From: Synaphobranchus kaupii
Taxonomy: Eukaryota > Chordata > Actinopteri > Anguilliformes > Synaphobranchidae
DNA length: 64,000 nucleotides
Direction of reading: 5' to 3'
Assembly (NCBI GenBank): GCA_029718625.1
Contig: CM056383.1
Span: forward strand, 69,555,893 to 69,619,892
Translations under genes and position numbers: made by a program
The notes under the pieces: generated by a model
Database searches by the model: none
Told to the model about the DNA's origin: nothing
The model's input: only the letters and a program-made list of their open reading frames with translations
Shown here: piece by piece, positions 36,382 to 47,850 of the stretch
How the letters are laid out: every line of letters begins with the position of its first letter
Position numbering within the stretch: the stretch's first letter is position 1

Positions 36382-37782
36382 GGATGCTGCCCCAGTGAAA
36401 GGCACTGCCCTTTGAAGGCTTCCGGAAGGGTGTGTGGGGGTGGGGTCTCAGGGAAACTCATTAAGATGTTTTGCCGGGGGAAGATGAGAAGGGTTAAAAG
36501 TTAAGTACAAGGAGCAAAGGGGACGGGCGCGCTCCGTGGAGGCGGGGGAGGTCCCTCGGGGGGAGGGGACGCTCTCCCTGGGCCGGGCGGGAGGTGAAAC
36601 CACTCTCCTGCGTCTCCTGCCCCATCACTGAAGCCGAGGAGGTTCACTACAGTGGCATGTCCAGGGCGGAGCGCTTCATCTCCATGGAGACGCGAACGAT
36701 CCTCTTCACACGCGTCATAAACGCCTGAGGTGTGCACGCTTGTGTGGCGGGGTCAGAGGCTCGACGGGGCACCGTCTCTCGGACGGTCCGCTCCCTACCC
36801 GAAACCCGATCCCTCCATACCAGGGATCCCAAAACCCCACTCACTGGAGGGCTGCAGTGTCTCCATGTTTTTTGGCTTCATTTCAAACAGCCGTTGTACT
36901 CCTTGGAAACGAGGTGTGTGGACTGTAATCACTGACCTAAATGCAGCGTCTAATGCAGTGAAAACCAGCAGACTCACCCCCCACCCAACTCCCAGTCTGT
37001 CTCCCCCCGTAAGGGTGCAGAGCTCTCCAGCCGGTGGTTCGAGACGCACTTTAGACACACTGCACCCCCCCCCCCCCCCACCCCACACACACACACACAC
37101 ACACACACACAGCCACGCTCCTGTCAATAACATCTAGTGATAGTATTGACTGCAGGCGTCATGTCAAAGCCCCTGTTTAGTGCAGCCCTTGCGTCTGGGC
37201 CCATAAAGCCACGGTTGGCTAAAGTGGAGGCGATTAGATCAACAGCCTGCTCTTTGTAAAGCTGTCAGCGCGCAGAGACGAAAACATGGCCTGTTCCTGA
37301 TACCCGTTCCCCCTTACAAATCAGACCCGGCACGCGGAGATCAGACAGGCAGCCGGACCGCGCGGATCACAAACGTGGCCTCCTGCTCCTGTGATATTAA
37401 GCAGAGATATATCATCGCGGCGCGCAGATGACCACAGTGAGGCTGTTCTGTTTGAGGTGCTGAATAGGGAATGGGAAAATTAAAATGGCTGCCAATTCTG
37501 TTGCTCATGGGCACGGTGGATACCCTGAGCTCGGTGGATACTCTGTGAGCTCCATACGGAATCAGGAGCAGCTCTAAAACATTGTCAGGTGACCACACGT
37601 GCAGAGATCTGGGGGGAACGTGAGAGCATGTGGCACCTATTGATAAGCCTCCAATCTGCAGCTCCCAGGGTGCACCTCTCTGAAGACTTATCTGTGTGCT
37701 TTTCTGTTTATTACGAGTTTCCATGGGAGAAGGTTTTTGTTCTGGAAACAATCTAAAGATGTGACGTCTTTACAGCACCCTG

Positions 37783-38962
37783 TAGGGGTGCAACGGATCA
37801 CAAAACTCACGGTTCGGATCGTATCACGGTTTTGAGTCACGGATCGGATCATTTTTCGGATCAGCAAAAAAAAAAAAGGGAGACAAGTATATCTTTGCTT
37901 TCCATTTATTCTGTAAAACACTTAAAGCAAGGAACTTTTGCCCATGGTCTTAAATGAAAACAACATTCAATTCTATTTCTCGTTACTAGTTCTATTTTGT
38001 CCGTAGTTATGCAAAAACCTCTCGTTGGTAGTTCTGAAAACAATTGATTCTATATGGAAGCAAATAGTTCCTTCTCAACTTTATACCATAAAATTGGCAC
38101 CAATTTTGGTTATTTTTGTCATTAGTTAGATTATTTAAGAAAATTGCATGAAACCGCAACTCAATTTACCCATCTCTCTCCGTCTTGCGTTTTAAAAATG
38201 CTTTGGTCACGCAGCCTATTTTAAACAGCCCAGGCTAAGGAAATTGCATTTCACGATCTGCATCATGAGATGGGAACATCTGAAAAAAATAGCCTACTGT
38301 AGATTTAGAGTTTGTTACTGTTAGATGTAACGTGTCATATCTAAGACATTTCGCTGGATAAAATGTTTTTTTTAATATACAGATTAATGTGCTTTGTGAA
38401 GTAACTTGTTCGCATTCGCAACCAGCGTTGCTCACGTCAGCGTTACCTTACATTAGGTAAAGCCCTACTATGTTACGTTCATATTTCCAAACTGATTAAA
38501 TACTGCACCTCTAACCACAAAACGTCTTTGCTAGATTAAAGTTGTTGTAACTAAGATATTTGGCGAAGACAAACTTTTCAAATCAGTGGATTTAGCGTTA
38601 TTTGCCGGCTTTATTAATCAGCTGTTGGTGTTGCTATGGATACCATTCATATAAGGGTCGACTCTAATGGCGCTGGCAGCAGATAACGTAGACGGCGTAT
38701 TAATTTAGAACGGTGATTAAAATGTTGCCAGCGCTACTTCATTGCCGGGCGGTTTAACGAAATAAATGCCCACCCTCCAGCCAATCAGAATCGAGTATTT
38801 ATCCAAGCCATGGTATAATACTTTTAAAAGTACCAGCGGCAGTAAAACTGTAATTCACTATGATGGTTAAATTTTGCAATTAATCCGCGGTTCACATGCG
38901 TGCCGAACCGTGGGGGGCGATCCGTACGGATCACGGATCAACTACGTTCCGTTACACCACTA
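37783..38962. mobile_element. hAT element, 1.18 kb, perfect 8-bp target duplication
   Basis: Begins TAGGGGTGCAACGGATCA and ends gttccgttacaccacta, which are imperfect inverted complements. Both sides are rich in cggatc motifs. The 8-bp flanks are identical: gcaccctg at 37775-37782 and at 38963-38970. No transposase frame seen, so non-autonomous or decayed. It lies in sense-strand intronic sequence of pard3b. Confidence 0.92.
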
Positions 38963-39483
38963 GCACCCTGGTAACAGGAGTCTTAGTAAAGTTATCTGCG
39001 CTCTTTTGATTGTGACATCAGTGGTCTTTAATAGTGCCTGTCCTGCACGGTGCCTCAAAAAGTCTAACTCTTTTGTTCCTCCATCTGATTGGGTTAGGAT
39101 AATGGGGATCACAGCTGTTCTGTGGACACTGTTTAAACAGCGGCTCTGTTTAAATAGCATGGCTCACGTTTCAGGGTCTCCATCACTCCCTGGCAGGGTT
39201 ATGATCCTGCTTTAACAGAGTCTGGCACTTCCTGTGTGAGCTCCCGTGAGTTAAACCCGCCTGCGAGAAGCTCTCTGTGCTAAATGTGCTGTTTGTAACC
39301 TGGCAGGCATTCTATCAGCACAGGTGCTGCATAGATCCACGGGTCTTTGCGATGATCTGGATGGCTTTTCGTGTTCCTGGAGTAACATACTGTGACGATT
39401 ATAGTAAAGATCAGTGAATCTGCTGCCGCACGCAGGCACGGAACAAGACGGCCCCCGCTATCATTGTAAGGGTCCTTCAGTAC

Positions 39484-39619
39484 CAGTGGTTCTCAGTCCT
39501 GGTCCTGGCAGGCTGCAGTGTCTGATGGGTTTTGTTGTTTCTCAGGACTTCATTGATTTGTTGTGACTGATTTTAAGGTGAAAAGGAAAACCTGACAGGA
39601 ACAGGGTTGGGAACATCTG
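39484..39619. mobile_element. Probable hAT-like MITE
   Basis: CAGTGGTTCTCAGTCCTGGT at the left answers ggaacagggttgggaacatc at the right (17 of 22 complementary). The CAGTGGTTCTCA terminus is a common hAT-type end in fish. Target duplication not clear. Confidence 0.6.
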
Positions 39620-40394
39620 CTCTATGCTGTCAGATAGTGTTTGGTGACGACGTTATTATTTATTATGTATGATGTTTTAAAATGGCTTATACACAGTCAC
39701 AAAGCAGATGCTAAAGTGCTACTAAAATTCTCATTTTGGTTGTTGTGGTTGCTGAGGCATAGTGTATCAACATGTGTATGCATGTGCATGTTGTAGTGAT
39801 GTGATATATTTATCACTAATGAAACCTGAATTGCAATTCGGAATACATAAAAAGCACATTTTAAAAACAAGGTTTCAGTTAAATTTCATGTTGTAAAATT
39901 GGTAGTTTATTGCTCGTTTACGGCCTGCTTGCATTGCTGGTAGCAGTTTTACGAAACGCAATGTCATGCATCGCTAACGGGACATTGTTTCCGAACCGTT
40001 TTGTCACCGGAAACATCTGGTGCACCTCGGCGTTCCCTGAGGCGGAGCGATAGGAATTCTGTTCCCCGCTTTTAGCTTGCGGTCCGCTAGAAAATGATCT
40101 GGGCTGCGTCGCCACTTTCATCCTTCTGTCCTCAGTGCTTTTCGAGTGTTTGTTTGCTGTTGTTATTGTGAAATATTTTCTGTGTGTGGGTAGCTGGTGT
40201 GAAATGGTTTCAGCAGGTTTGTGATTGGTTGCTTACACCAGGCATTAGAGAGGCTGAGGGAAGTAAAGACAGCATGGCAGTCTTAAGGTGGTTGCAGAGT
40301 GTTGGAAACAGGGCGCAGACATGTACGCGGGCAGGCAGTCCACCCGTCTGTCCCAGCCCGGACTCTTGCCTTTCATAGTCAAGCTTACTGGAAG

Positions 40395-40452
40395 CATACT
40401 CAAACATACTCAATGCATACTCAAAGCATACTCAAAGCATACTCAAAGCATA
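40395..40452. repeat. 12-bp tandem repeat, about five copies
   Basis: Copies of catactcaaag(c/a) type about 130 bp before the 40579 exon. Confidence 0.85.
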
Positions 40453-40533
40453 CCACTGTCAGCCTCCTGGGCCAGTCAGGATACTACACCACTTCCACTA
40501 TGTCTACATTTGCAATGGTTTTCTTCTTAATAC

Positions 40534-40536
<3 letters not shown>

Positions 40537-40573
<37 letters not shown>

Positions 40574-40578
40574 GGCAG
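40537..40578 (+). promoter_or_regulatory. (TG)17-T4 splice acceptor of the 40579 exon
   Basis: The acceptor region reads (GT)17 (40537-40570), then ttt (with t40570 making T4), then ggcag, then the exon. A normal polypyrimidine tract is absent; the nearest one (ttcttctt) is upstream of the GT run. The layout matches the (TG)mTn acceptor known from human CFTR exon 9, where TDP-43 binding to UG repeats and a short T run promote skipping. The analogy is inference. Confidence 0.85.
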
Positions 40579-40704
40579 GTCCCTGGGGCTGCACATTCGC
40601 GGCGTGGAGGAGAACAGCCGCTCCAGGAGGGAGGGCATCTTCCAGGATGACGAGTGCATCGTCAAAATCAACGACGCGGAATTAATCGACAAGTCCTTCG
40701 CACA
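40579..40704 (+). CDS. pard3b: pard3b exon: core of PDZ1
   Basis: Exon of 126 nt (42 codons), acceptor ttttggcag and donor ca|gtaagc. It completes an Arg codon, then encodes SLGLHIRGVEENSRSRREG, IFQDDECIVKINDAEL and IDKSFA, with the following Gln split. This is the middle of PDZ1: the strand after the binding loop, the acidic 'DDECIVKIN' strand typical of PAR-3 proteins, and the start of the second helix. It starts and ends in phase 2, so skipping keeps the frame and joins LSGR directly to SQEVF, removing the centre of PDZ1. Its acceptor is unusual (see the adjoining regulatory entry). Confidence 0.97.
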
Positions 40705-41420
40705 GTAAGCCCCGCCCCTCTCACATCAGGCCCCTCCCACCGCCCGCCCATTTGCGGAGGAGGCCCTTTCTTACAGCGCCATATCGGAGCGCTGCGTCTC
40801 TCCCCTACCCATCATGCCGCGCTCCCCCCCACCGCTCATCTCAGAGGAGCGCAGTCCCATTTACGGTTATCACAATATTGGACGGACATGAAAAGGATTG
40901 GAACTGCAGCCATTAGAGCGGGGCTTTTTGGGAGAGTGTGTTTCCTCCTCCCTGTGCTGCCGTTAAATATTGCCAGGGAGAGGAGGAGGAGGAGGAGGAG
41001 GAGGGCCTAATGTCCGCCCTGAAAACAGCGTCTGAAAGCCCGCTCGCGCTGATTGCGGTAACAGCGTGCGCTCGGAGACGCCCGGACGCGCGGCGGTCGC
41101 TGAGTGCGCGGTAGCGGAGAGGGAGGTGGAGGCTCTGAGATGGAACCTCTCGATCGGGCGGCTGAAGTGCGTCGCTCTTTACTCCGAGCCTAGGTGTCCG
41201 CTACCGTTATTATGCTACTATTTCTGGTTATGAAATGGATATTTTATATCAGATAGCTTAGTAATTATGCTTGTTCTCTTCAATTTCTATGCTCACGCTC
41301 ATTTGGAGAGTAAGCTTGAAAAGACCCGCCTCCATTTTAAATGCATCCCATAGCGGGTGGGCCAATTCTCTGGTCCTGAGGTCTTGAATGAGGTCATATC
41401 CTGTCACACCCCCCCTGCAG
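40705..41420 (+). other. Short intron, 716 bp
   Basis: gtaagc donor and ccccctgcag acceptor. Contains a (GGA)n run at about 40981-41004 and GC-rich sequence. Open frames seen here are read-through of the exon and not coding. Confidence 0.9.
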
Positions 41421-41857
41421 GTCACAGGAAGTGTTCCGGCAGGCCATGCGCTCCCCCGTCGTGCGCCTGGAGGTTCTGCCCGGCCACAACCGGGACCGCT
41501 ACGAGCGGGGCCTGATCGGGCAGCTCTTCAGCTCCGAGGGTCCAGACCCGGGCCCCAGGGTCAAAGCGCCGGTCCCCCTGAGAGTCAGGCCCGAGGTGAG
41601 GCCCGAGGTGAGGCCCGAGATGAAGCCCGCGCCCATGGAGCCGCCACCACCGCCCAGAGCCGCCGCCGAACCCGCCGTCCGACCGGGTGAGCCTCAGACG
41701 CCCCACAACCCCGAGGGCAGGGCCTCCGCCACCCCGCCACCGCCCGCCGGTCGCCCGGCAACGCCCAGGGGGGCCAACGACAGCCCCGCCCTCTCGCCCC
41801 TCGTGGGATTCGCCAACAGGAAGGGGGGCAAGAGGCTGAAGATCGACCTGAAGAAAG
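41421..41857 (+). CDS. pard3b: pard3b exon: end of PDZ1 and inter-PDZ linker
   Basis: Exon of 437 nt. It finishes PDZ1 (SQEVFRQAM…VVRLEVLPG, with its second helix and last strand), then runs into a long linker. The linker is low-complexity and rich in Pro, Arg and Ala, with a short tandem RPEV-type repeat at 41588-41625 and a run of prolines. The conserved SPALSPLVGF block and the KIDLKKG lead-in to PDZ2 close it. Those two blocks are typical PARD3B landmarks; the linker body is poorly conserved. Its high GC content is unlike the flanks. The true donor is weak (AAAG|GTACCC followed by a 17-C run), while two stronger GAG|GTGAGG sequences lie inside the repeat. Confidence 0.96.
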
Positions 41858-43002
41858 GTACCCCCCCCCCCCCCCCCTCCCTCATTCATAACTCAGGCTT
41901 AATATGGCAGCCGATGGGAAGTTGAATCTAAGTTTGTTAGAATGCTCCCTACAAGTGCTTAACTGTATTTAAAACATGTCTTTAAATATCGACACATTCT
42001 GCCGCCACCCTGGAGAACAGGCAGGAGAATCGCTGGTGTAAGCACGTTTTACCATAGATGTAGCACACCTGCTAACATAGCACTGGAGTATTTTTCTGAG
42101 CTTGGTAATGATGCACATTAGGGCATTTTTATTACCTCGCACGGTCTCTGGCACCGTAACAGGACTATTTTCCGGTTTATATTTGTCCATCATTTCCCAG
42201 AATGCATCACTGCTGTCCACACAGCAGAGGCAGTTCCAGCGGCGGTACAGATGGAGCATTGATTTCCCTCCACAAAGTCTATTAAGTTTTTATTGATCAG
42301 GCCATTAGTGATTGGTGATATGAATTTATTGCCAAAAGTGGAAACTGCTGACCGGAGAGAAGCGGTACTAAATTCAGAGTGTAAACTGCGGTCAGGTTCT
42401 CGCCGCTCGCTGCGGCCGCCAAGCGTGTTTATTTGGCCTCTGCCACGGCGGCCCGTTTCCCGAGCACCTCCGTCATGTCCGCGACTCCTCTCCTGTACCT
42501 CCTCTTCCCTCCCTCTCCTCCCCTTCTGCTCTTCTGTACCCCTGCTGCCTGCCTAACGCTCCACCACCTCCTTTATCCTACTGTGCTCCACCTCCCCGCC
42601 TGTATCTCTCTCAGTCCTCCTCTCCTCCACCTCTGCTCCATCCTGCATCCGTTCTCTCCTTCCTCTCTTTTACCTTCTCACCATTCTTTCTGCTTCTCTT
42701 CCTCTTCACCTCCACCTCCTCTCCTGTACCATAGTGTTCTACCCACCTCTCTCTCTCTCTCTCTCTCTCCTCCTCTCTCTATCTCCCCCTCCCTCTCTCT
42801 CTCTTTCTCTCTCTCTCTTAGTCGAGCTGTGATCAGTAGTACGGGTTCATATCTCCCCCGAGGGCCTTACAGTACCTGACTCTGTGTGAAAACTCACATG
42901 TTCCAGCTAATTTACCTCTCAATTGCTTTGTGTCATAAGAACGGCGTGACACCCGCGTCAGTGTCTGCGTTTTCCTGCTCCCGGTGGTGTCTTTCATCTC
43001 TC

Positions 43003-43430
43003 ATAACCTCCTCTAGTACCTGTGCACATTTAATCATAGAGCATACATGATCTCCTGCAGCACCTGCACACATTTACTTATAGAGCATTATAACCTGCAC
43101 ACATTTACTTATAGAGCATTATAACCTGATGTAGTACCTGCACACATTTACTTATAGAGCATTATAACCTGATGTAGTACCTGCACACATTTAGTTATAG
43201 AGCATTATGACCTCCTGCAGTACCTGCGCACATTTAGTTATAGAGCATTATAACCTCATGTAGTACCTGTACACATTTAGTTATAGAGTATTATAACCTC
43301 ATGCAGTACCTGCCCACATTTAGTTATAGAGCATTATAACTTCCTGTAGTACCTGCACACATTTAGTTATGGAGCATTATAACCTCTTGCTGTAGGTGTG
43401 CACCTTTTGTTATAGAGCATTATAACAGCA
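43003..43430. repeat. Minisatellite, about 43-bp unit
   Basis: About nine copies of a unit with acctgcacacatttagttat followed by agagcattataacctcatgtagt. Confidence 0.92.
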
Positions 43431-44582
43431 GCCCAGAAGAACAAAAAAAAAGAAGGAAAAAAAGTTTATTCAGTGAAGAAAATGATTGGCTTGGTTATGA
43501 CATTTGTCTCAGGCCATCTGTCGTTTTCAATTTTCTGGAATCCGGTCAGGCGCTTTGCTAGGTGAGATTTGTGCATGACGTGTCTTCAATATTCAAGATG
43601 GTTTTCCCCTTTCAGTAGGGCAAAGTCAGCGTGGGCAGGGGGGGCGTGACCCTCGGTAGCATTACTGTGTTGGGCTTCAGTGGTTTGGTATCTATCCCAG
43701 GGGAGAAGACCTCCAGGGGGAACATATCCCAGCATGCATTGCTGAGATTCACCCACCCCCCTCCACCCCTCCTCCCCTACAGTCACCTTGTGATCTGTTC
43801 ACACGTGAAATTAAACTGTTGCCTTTAAGCCTAGACCCCTCTAATCCCTCACCCACCCCCCCCCCCCCCATGAAAAAAATACATATCACTGTGGCACTGC
43901 CAGGCTGGGGAATCACAGTGCTTTAGGCTCAGGAGGTTTAAGACCCTGATTCAAGTAGGGTGCAGTAAGCCAGAATCAGGATGCGAGATACTGCGGGTTA
44001 AATATCCCAATATCCCACCCACGGTATGATCCTGCACACTGCACATATCCCCCTCTAAGCCTCCGAGAGAACTTTCAGAAAAGCTCCAAGCATTCATGAC
44101 ATCACCCAACCGTTATTAGTAAACCAGGCAAATGAGAAGGGGGGTGGGGTTGTGGAAATGAACAGTATCAATCCATACGGACATAAATGGAAACCTAATC
44201 AATTAATGTCACTGCATTGAACCGAAAGCTTGTTTTACGGGTGCAGCTAATCTCTGAATGGAAGGCGCCCGCTCCATCGTCGGCGACTCTCGAAACATAT
44301 TAGCCTTTTGAAAGACGTTGAAATGCTGCGTTTGATCACACAGAATGGTCAAGGTGAAGAGCGTTTCGTTCTTCACCTTGGTAAAGTAATCTGTCTGTAT
44401 GTACGGATCTATATGACATAAGCCATAGACCCGCATGTCATTGTTGTCTTGGGAAGGAATTAAAGTGCCCGCACCTTTGATAGGAACTTTTGTAATGCAA
44501 TGCACCATTTCATCATGTGAAATTGAAGTCAGCATCCGTTTCATTTGTGCACAGGGAATCAGACATTTGAAAGCCGCTTATT

Positions 44583-44834
44583 ACACCCGCGCACGCGTAG
44601 CGCAAGCAGGGGGTATTGTTTTTGCCCCTGTCTGTGTGTCTGTCTGTGTTTGTGTCCCTATCATCCATAACTCAAACAAAATTGTGATGAAACTTTGTGG
44701 AAATGTTGACAGTTTGGCAATGACCTGAATCTCAAAATTTTACCCCAATCGGTCAATGCCCGACTTCACAGTGCAAGATCAAATTTTTAGCCCCATGCGT
44801 ATTACGTCGAGATTAGCAACACGCGCGGGTGTAG
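44583..44834. mobile_element. Possible TIR element
   Basis: acacccgcgcacgcgtagcg at the left and agcaacacgcgcgggtgt at the right share a 10-bp perfect inverted end (acacccgcgc). The body (gtctgtgtgtctgtctgtg then cataactcaaacaaaattg) resembles a dispersed fish repeat I recall. Ends and class uncertain. Confidence 0.45.
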
Positions 44835-45059
44835 CATCTCTCTGAGTGCCGTTCTAGTTACTCTTATGAGTTTACTGTTCCTGTCTGTGCTACAGCTGGC
44901 ACTTCTGCTGCTTAAAGATGTACATCCTCTATCCCTTTCCCACCTGCTGTGGCACTTAGCATTACAGCAGTACAGGTTTAAATATGGACTCTAACTGCCG
45001 CTTTTACACTTGCGATCTGGGATCAGCTGTGCTCGATGCGTTTAAACCTTTACGTCTGC

Positions 45060-45110
45060 GCTTTTTACAAGTCGCTGTCTGTATAAGAGCGTTTGCTAAG
45101 CGCCGACACG
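45060..45110 (+). repeat. SINE/LINE tail-like fragment
   Basis: aagtcgctgtctgtataaga followed by gcgtttgctaagcgcc resembles the common fish repeat tail 'taagtcgctctggataagag cgtctgctaaatgcc'. Short, truncated. Confidence 0.55.
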
Positions 45111-45409
45111 TAATTGTCAAGGCAAGTCACTTTTTATTTCTGGAAAACACATTTTAAAAACAACAGCTGTTGACCAAAGTGCTGCAGAATCTGACAAAAT
45201 ACCCGACATAAAATACATTAAAGTTAATGCAGACACAGCAGACGGTCATAAGATACATAGACGTTGACACAGACGCAACAGATATTCATGCAAACAAATT
45301 ATGGACATTTAAAGGCCAAGCAACGCAGATATGTTTTAAGACGACATTTAAAAGTGTTGACGTTGGCGGCAGACCGGATGCAAACGGGGTGACCATTCCA
45401 CAGTCTTGG

Positions 45410-45560
45410 GGCAGGCACCCAGTTCTATTAATCAACCACTAGAGTCTTTGCTAAGGACCTTGATTAGTAGAATCAGGTGTGCAACTGCTTGGTTGGAACA
45501 AAAGCCCGCACCCACACTGACCCTTTCTGGTTAATACTTCGGACCCCTGGTCTAGACCTG
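45410..45560. mobile_element. Interspersed repeat fragment, MITE-like
   Basis: ggaccttgattagtagaatc followed by aggtgtgcaactgcttggttgg is a dispersed fish repeat as I recall. The ends are not well defined here. Confidence 0.45.
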
Positions 45561-45744
45561 AGACAGCCAGGGGCACGAGCTCAGATGACCGTAAATTGTG
45601 TTCAGTGACTTCTGAGTCATTTAATGCCGCTCTGAATATCTGAAAGGTTTAGGTTAGGGCCGCCGTTCCCACCCGAGTGCGCTGATGGCTTTTGGATCGC
45701 CCCCCCCCCCCCCCCCCCCCCCCCCCCGTCCTCTCTCTCCTCAG

Positions 45745-45884
45745 GTCAGGAAGGCTTGGGCTTCACCGTGGTGACGAGAGACTCCTCCGTGCACGGGCCC
45801 GGCCCCATCCTGGTCAAGAACATCCTGCCCCGAGGCGCCGCCGTCAAAGATGGCCGTCTGCAGTCGGGCGACAGGATCTTGGAG
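45745..45884 (+). CDS. pard3b: pard3b exon: start of PDZ2
   Basis: Exon of 140 nt, acceptor tctcctcag and donor ggag|gtgagc. It completes a Gly codon, then encodes QEGLGFTVVTRDSSVHGPG, PILVKNILPRGAAVKDG and RLQSGDRILE. GLGF is the textbook carboxylate-binding loop of PDZ domains. TVVTRDSS.HGPGPI is the PARD3B version; PARD3 differs in this loop as I recall. PDZ2 of PAR-3 binds phosphoinositides and helps hold the protein at the membrane (family knowledge, not shown here for PARD3B). The upstream intron ends with a 28-C run about 17 nt before the acceptor AG. Confidence 0.97.
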
Positions 45885-46057
45885 GTGAGCCTGAGCGCCA
45901 GGGAGCTTGTGGGCTGAGAGCCGAACGAAGACATCGTCCCTCACCGCTATGCGATAGCTGCGGAACCGTGTAGACGATTGTGACACAAACCCCACAATTA
46001 TCACACATTTTTTAATTGTGTTTCACATTATCTTTGATCCAGCCTTTGAGTTTTGTA

Positions 46058-46282
46058 ACGCCCCTCCATTGTAACTATTGAGATTTAGAGTACTCCCATT
46101 GTAACTGCTGAGCTTTTTAATGCTCTCATTGTAACTATTGAGATTTATAATAGTCCCATTATAGCTCTTAAACTTTATAACTCTCCCATTGTAAACATTT
46201 AACTTTATAACTCTCCCATTGTAACGATTGTGCTTTATAACACTCCCATTGTAAACAGTGAACTTTATTATACTCCCATTGG
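46058..46282. repeat. Minisatellite, about 30-36-bp unit
   Basis: About seven diverged copies of ctcccattgtaactattgag followed by tttataa. Confidence 0.85.
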
Positions 46283-47030
46283 CTTTGAAGGCTGATGTCT
46301 GTATTATTCCTCGAGTAGAATGGCTATGTGGACAGTGGTACTGGATATGTCATTGTTTATGCTTTTAATCAAGCTTATTCAGGAACATATTTACTTATTT
46401 ATAAGCGTTCAGAAACTGGCTTTTATTGATAACCTTCTTGGAGGATTGTATGTTCAGCGATTGGAAGTTAATAGGCCGTTGGAACCAAAGGTTGGGTATG
46501 AGATACATTACCCGCTTTCAGAAGTAAATTAGCCTCTTTGTGGAGGGTGCTAGCACCTGGCTAGTGACAGAAGAAGATAAATTGGGCATTTTTCCTTTCT
46601 ACATATGTAACTGGGGGAAACGGACCAGTGAATGTATTATGCTGAACCTATTATTCAAAGCTAAATATATGGCATTGTTATTGAGGACTCTGCTCAATAA
46701 CCTGATGCTTATTAGCTCCCTGGCTTGCCAAGGTTGGCAATTGTGAAGTACTTACAGTAGCTGCATGGTTTGTAATTTATTGCGCTATGCTGTGTAATGC
46801 ATTATTGAGGCTGTGGAACTGCGACTGGAGTCAGAAACCAGCGGCTCTTCCATGTGGCCCCTCTGTCTCTGCTCAGAGGTGTGATTGCAGTGAATGTCTG
46901 TTTACCGACCCCCCAGCAAATGTTTTATTGATTAATATGTACAATGCCATCCTTCACTTCTTGAGAAAGGAAAAATAAGTTGTCCATACGTCAAAGTAAT
47001 ACAAAAAAACATGCCATGCAAAACGCTCTA

Positions 47031-47850
47031 ACGCAGGTGGATGTGACGCTCATTCTTCTGGCGTTGATTGCATATACGGCCCAGTACAGGTGGATGTGAC
47101 ATTGCGTATAGGGTCCAGTACAGGTGGATGTGACATTGCGTATAGGGTCCCGTACAGGTGGATGTGACATTGCGTATAGGGTCCAGTACAAGTGGATGTG
47201 ACATTGTGTATAGGGTCCAGTACAGGTGGATGTGACATTGCGTATAGGGTCCCGTACAGGTGGATGTGACATTGCGTATCGGGTCCAGCACAGGTGGATG
47301 TGACATTGTGTATACGGTCTGGTGCAGGTGGATGTGACAGCGCGTATAGTGTCTGGTACAGGTGGATGTGACATTGTGTATAGGGCCTAGAACAGGTGGA
47401 TGTGACATTGCGTATAGGGTCCCGTACAGGTGGATGTGACATTGTGTATAGGGTCCAGCACAGGTGGATGTGACAGCGTGTATAGTGTCTGGTACAGGTG
47501 GATGTGACACTGTGTATAGGGCCTAGAACAGGTGGATGTGACATTGCGTATAGGGTCCCGTACAGGTGGATGTGACAGCACGTATAGTGTCCGGTACAGG
47601 TGGATGTGACATTGTGTATACGGTCTGGTACAGGTGGATGTGAAAGCGCGTATAGTGTCCGGTACAGGTGGATGTGACATTGTGTATACGGTCTGGTACA
47701 GGTGGATGTGAAAGCGCGTATAGTGTCCGGTACAGGTGGATGTGACATTGTGTATACGGTCTGGTACAGGTGGATGTGAAAGCGCGTATAGTGTCTGGTA
47801 CAGGTGGATGTGAAAGCGCATATAGTGTCTGGTACAGGTGGATGTGACGC
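47031..47850 (+). repeat. 34-bp minisatellite ending at the exon 47874 acceptor
   Basis: About 24 copies of a unit like gtacaggtggatgtgacatt followed by gcgtatagggtcca. Nearer the exon it becomes a 68-bp dimer alternating gtgacattgtgtatacgg and gtgaaagcgcgtatagtg forms. Because 34 is not a multiple of three and the unit lacks stops on the minus strand, frames of up to 232 codons arise there; they are not genes. The last unit contributes sequence to the branch-point zone. Confidence 0.96.

Larger units (their letters stand above)
41858..45744 (+). other. Intron between linker exon and PDZ2
   Basis: 3.9 kb. Poly-C at 41861-41877 directly after the donor, a pyrimidine-rich stretch at about 42480-42820, a 43-bp minisatellite, poly-C at 43856-43869, repeat fragments at 44583-45560, and a 28-C run at 45700-45727 before the acceptor. 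No further exon recognised. A 111-codon minus-strand frame at 44209-44544 is open but unrecognised. Confidence 0.8.
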
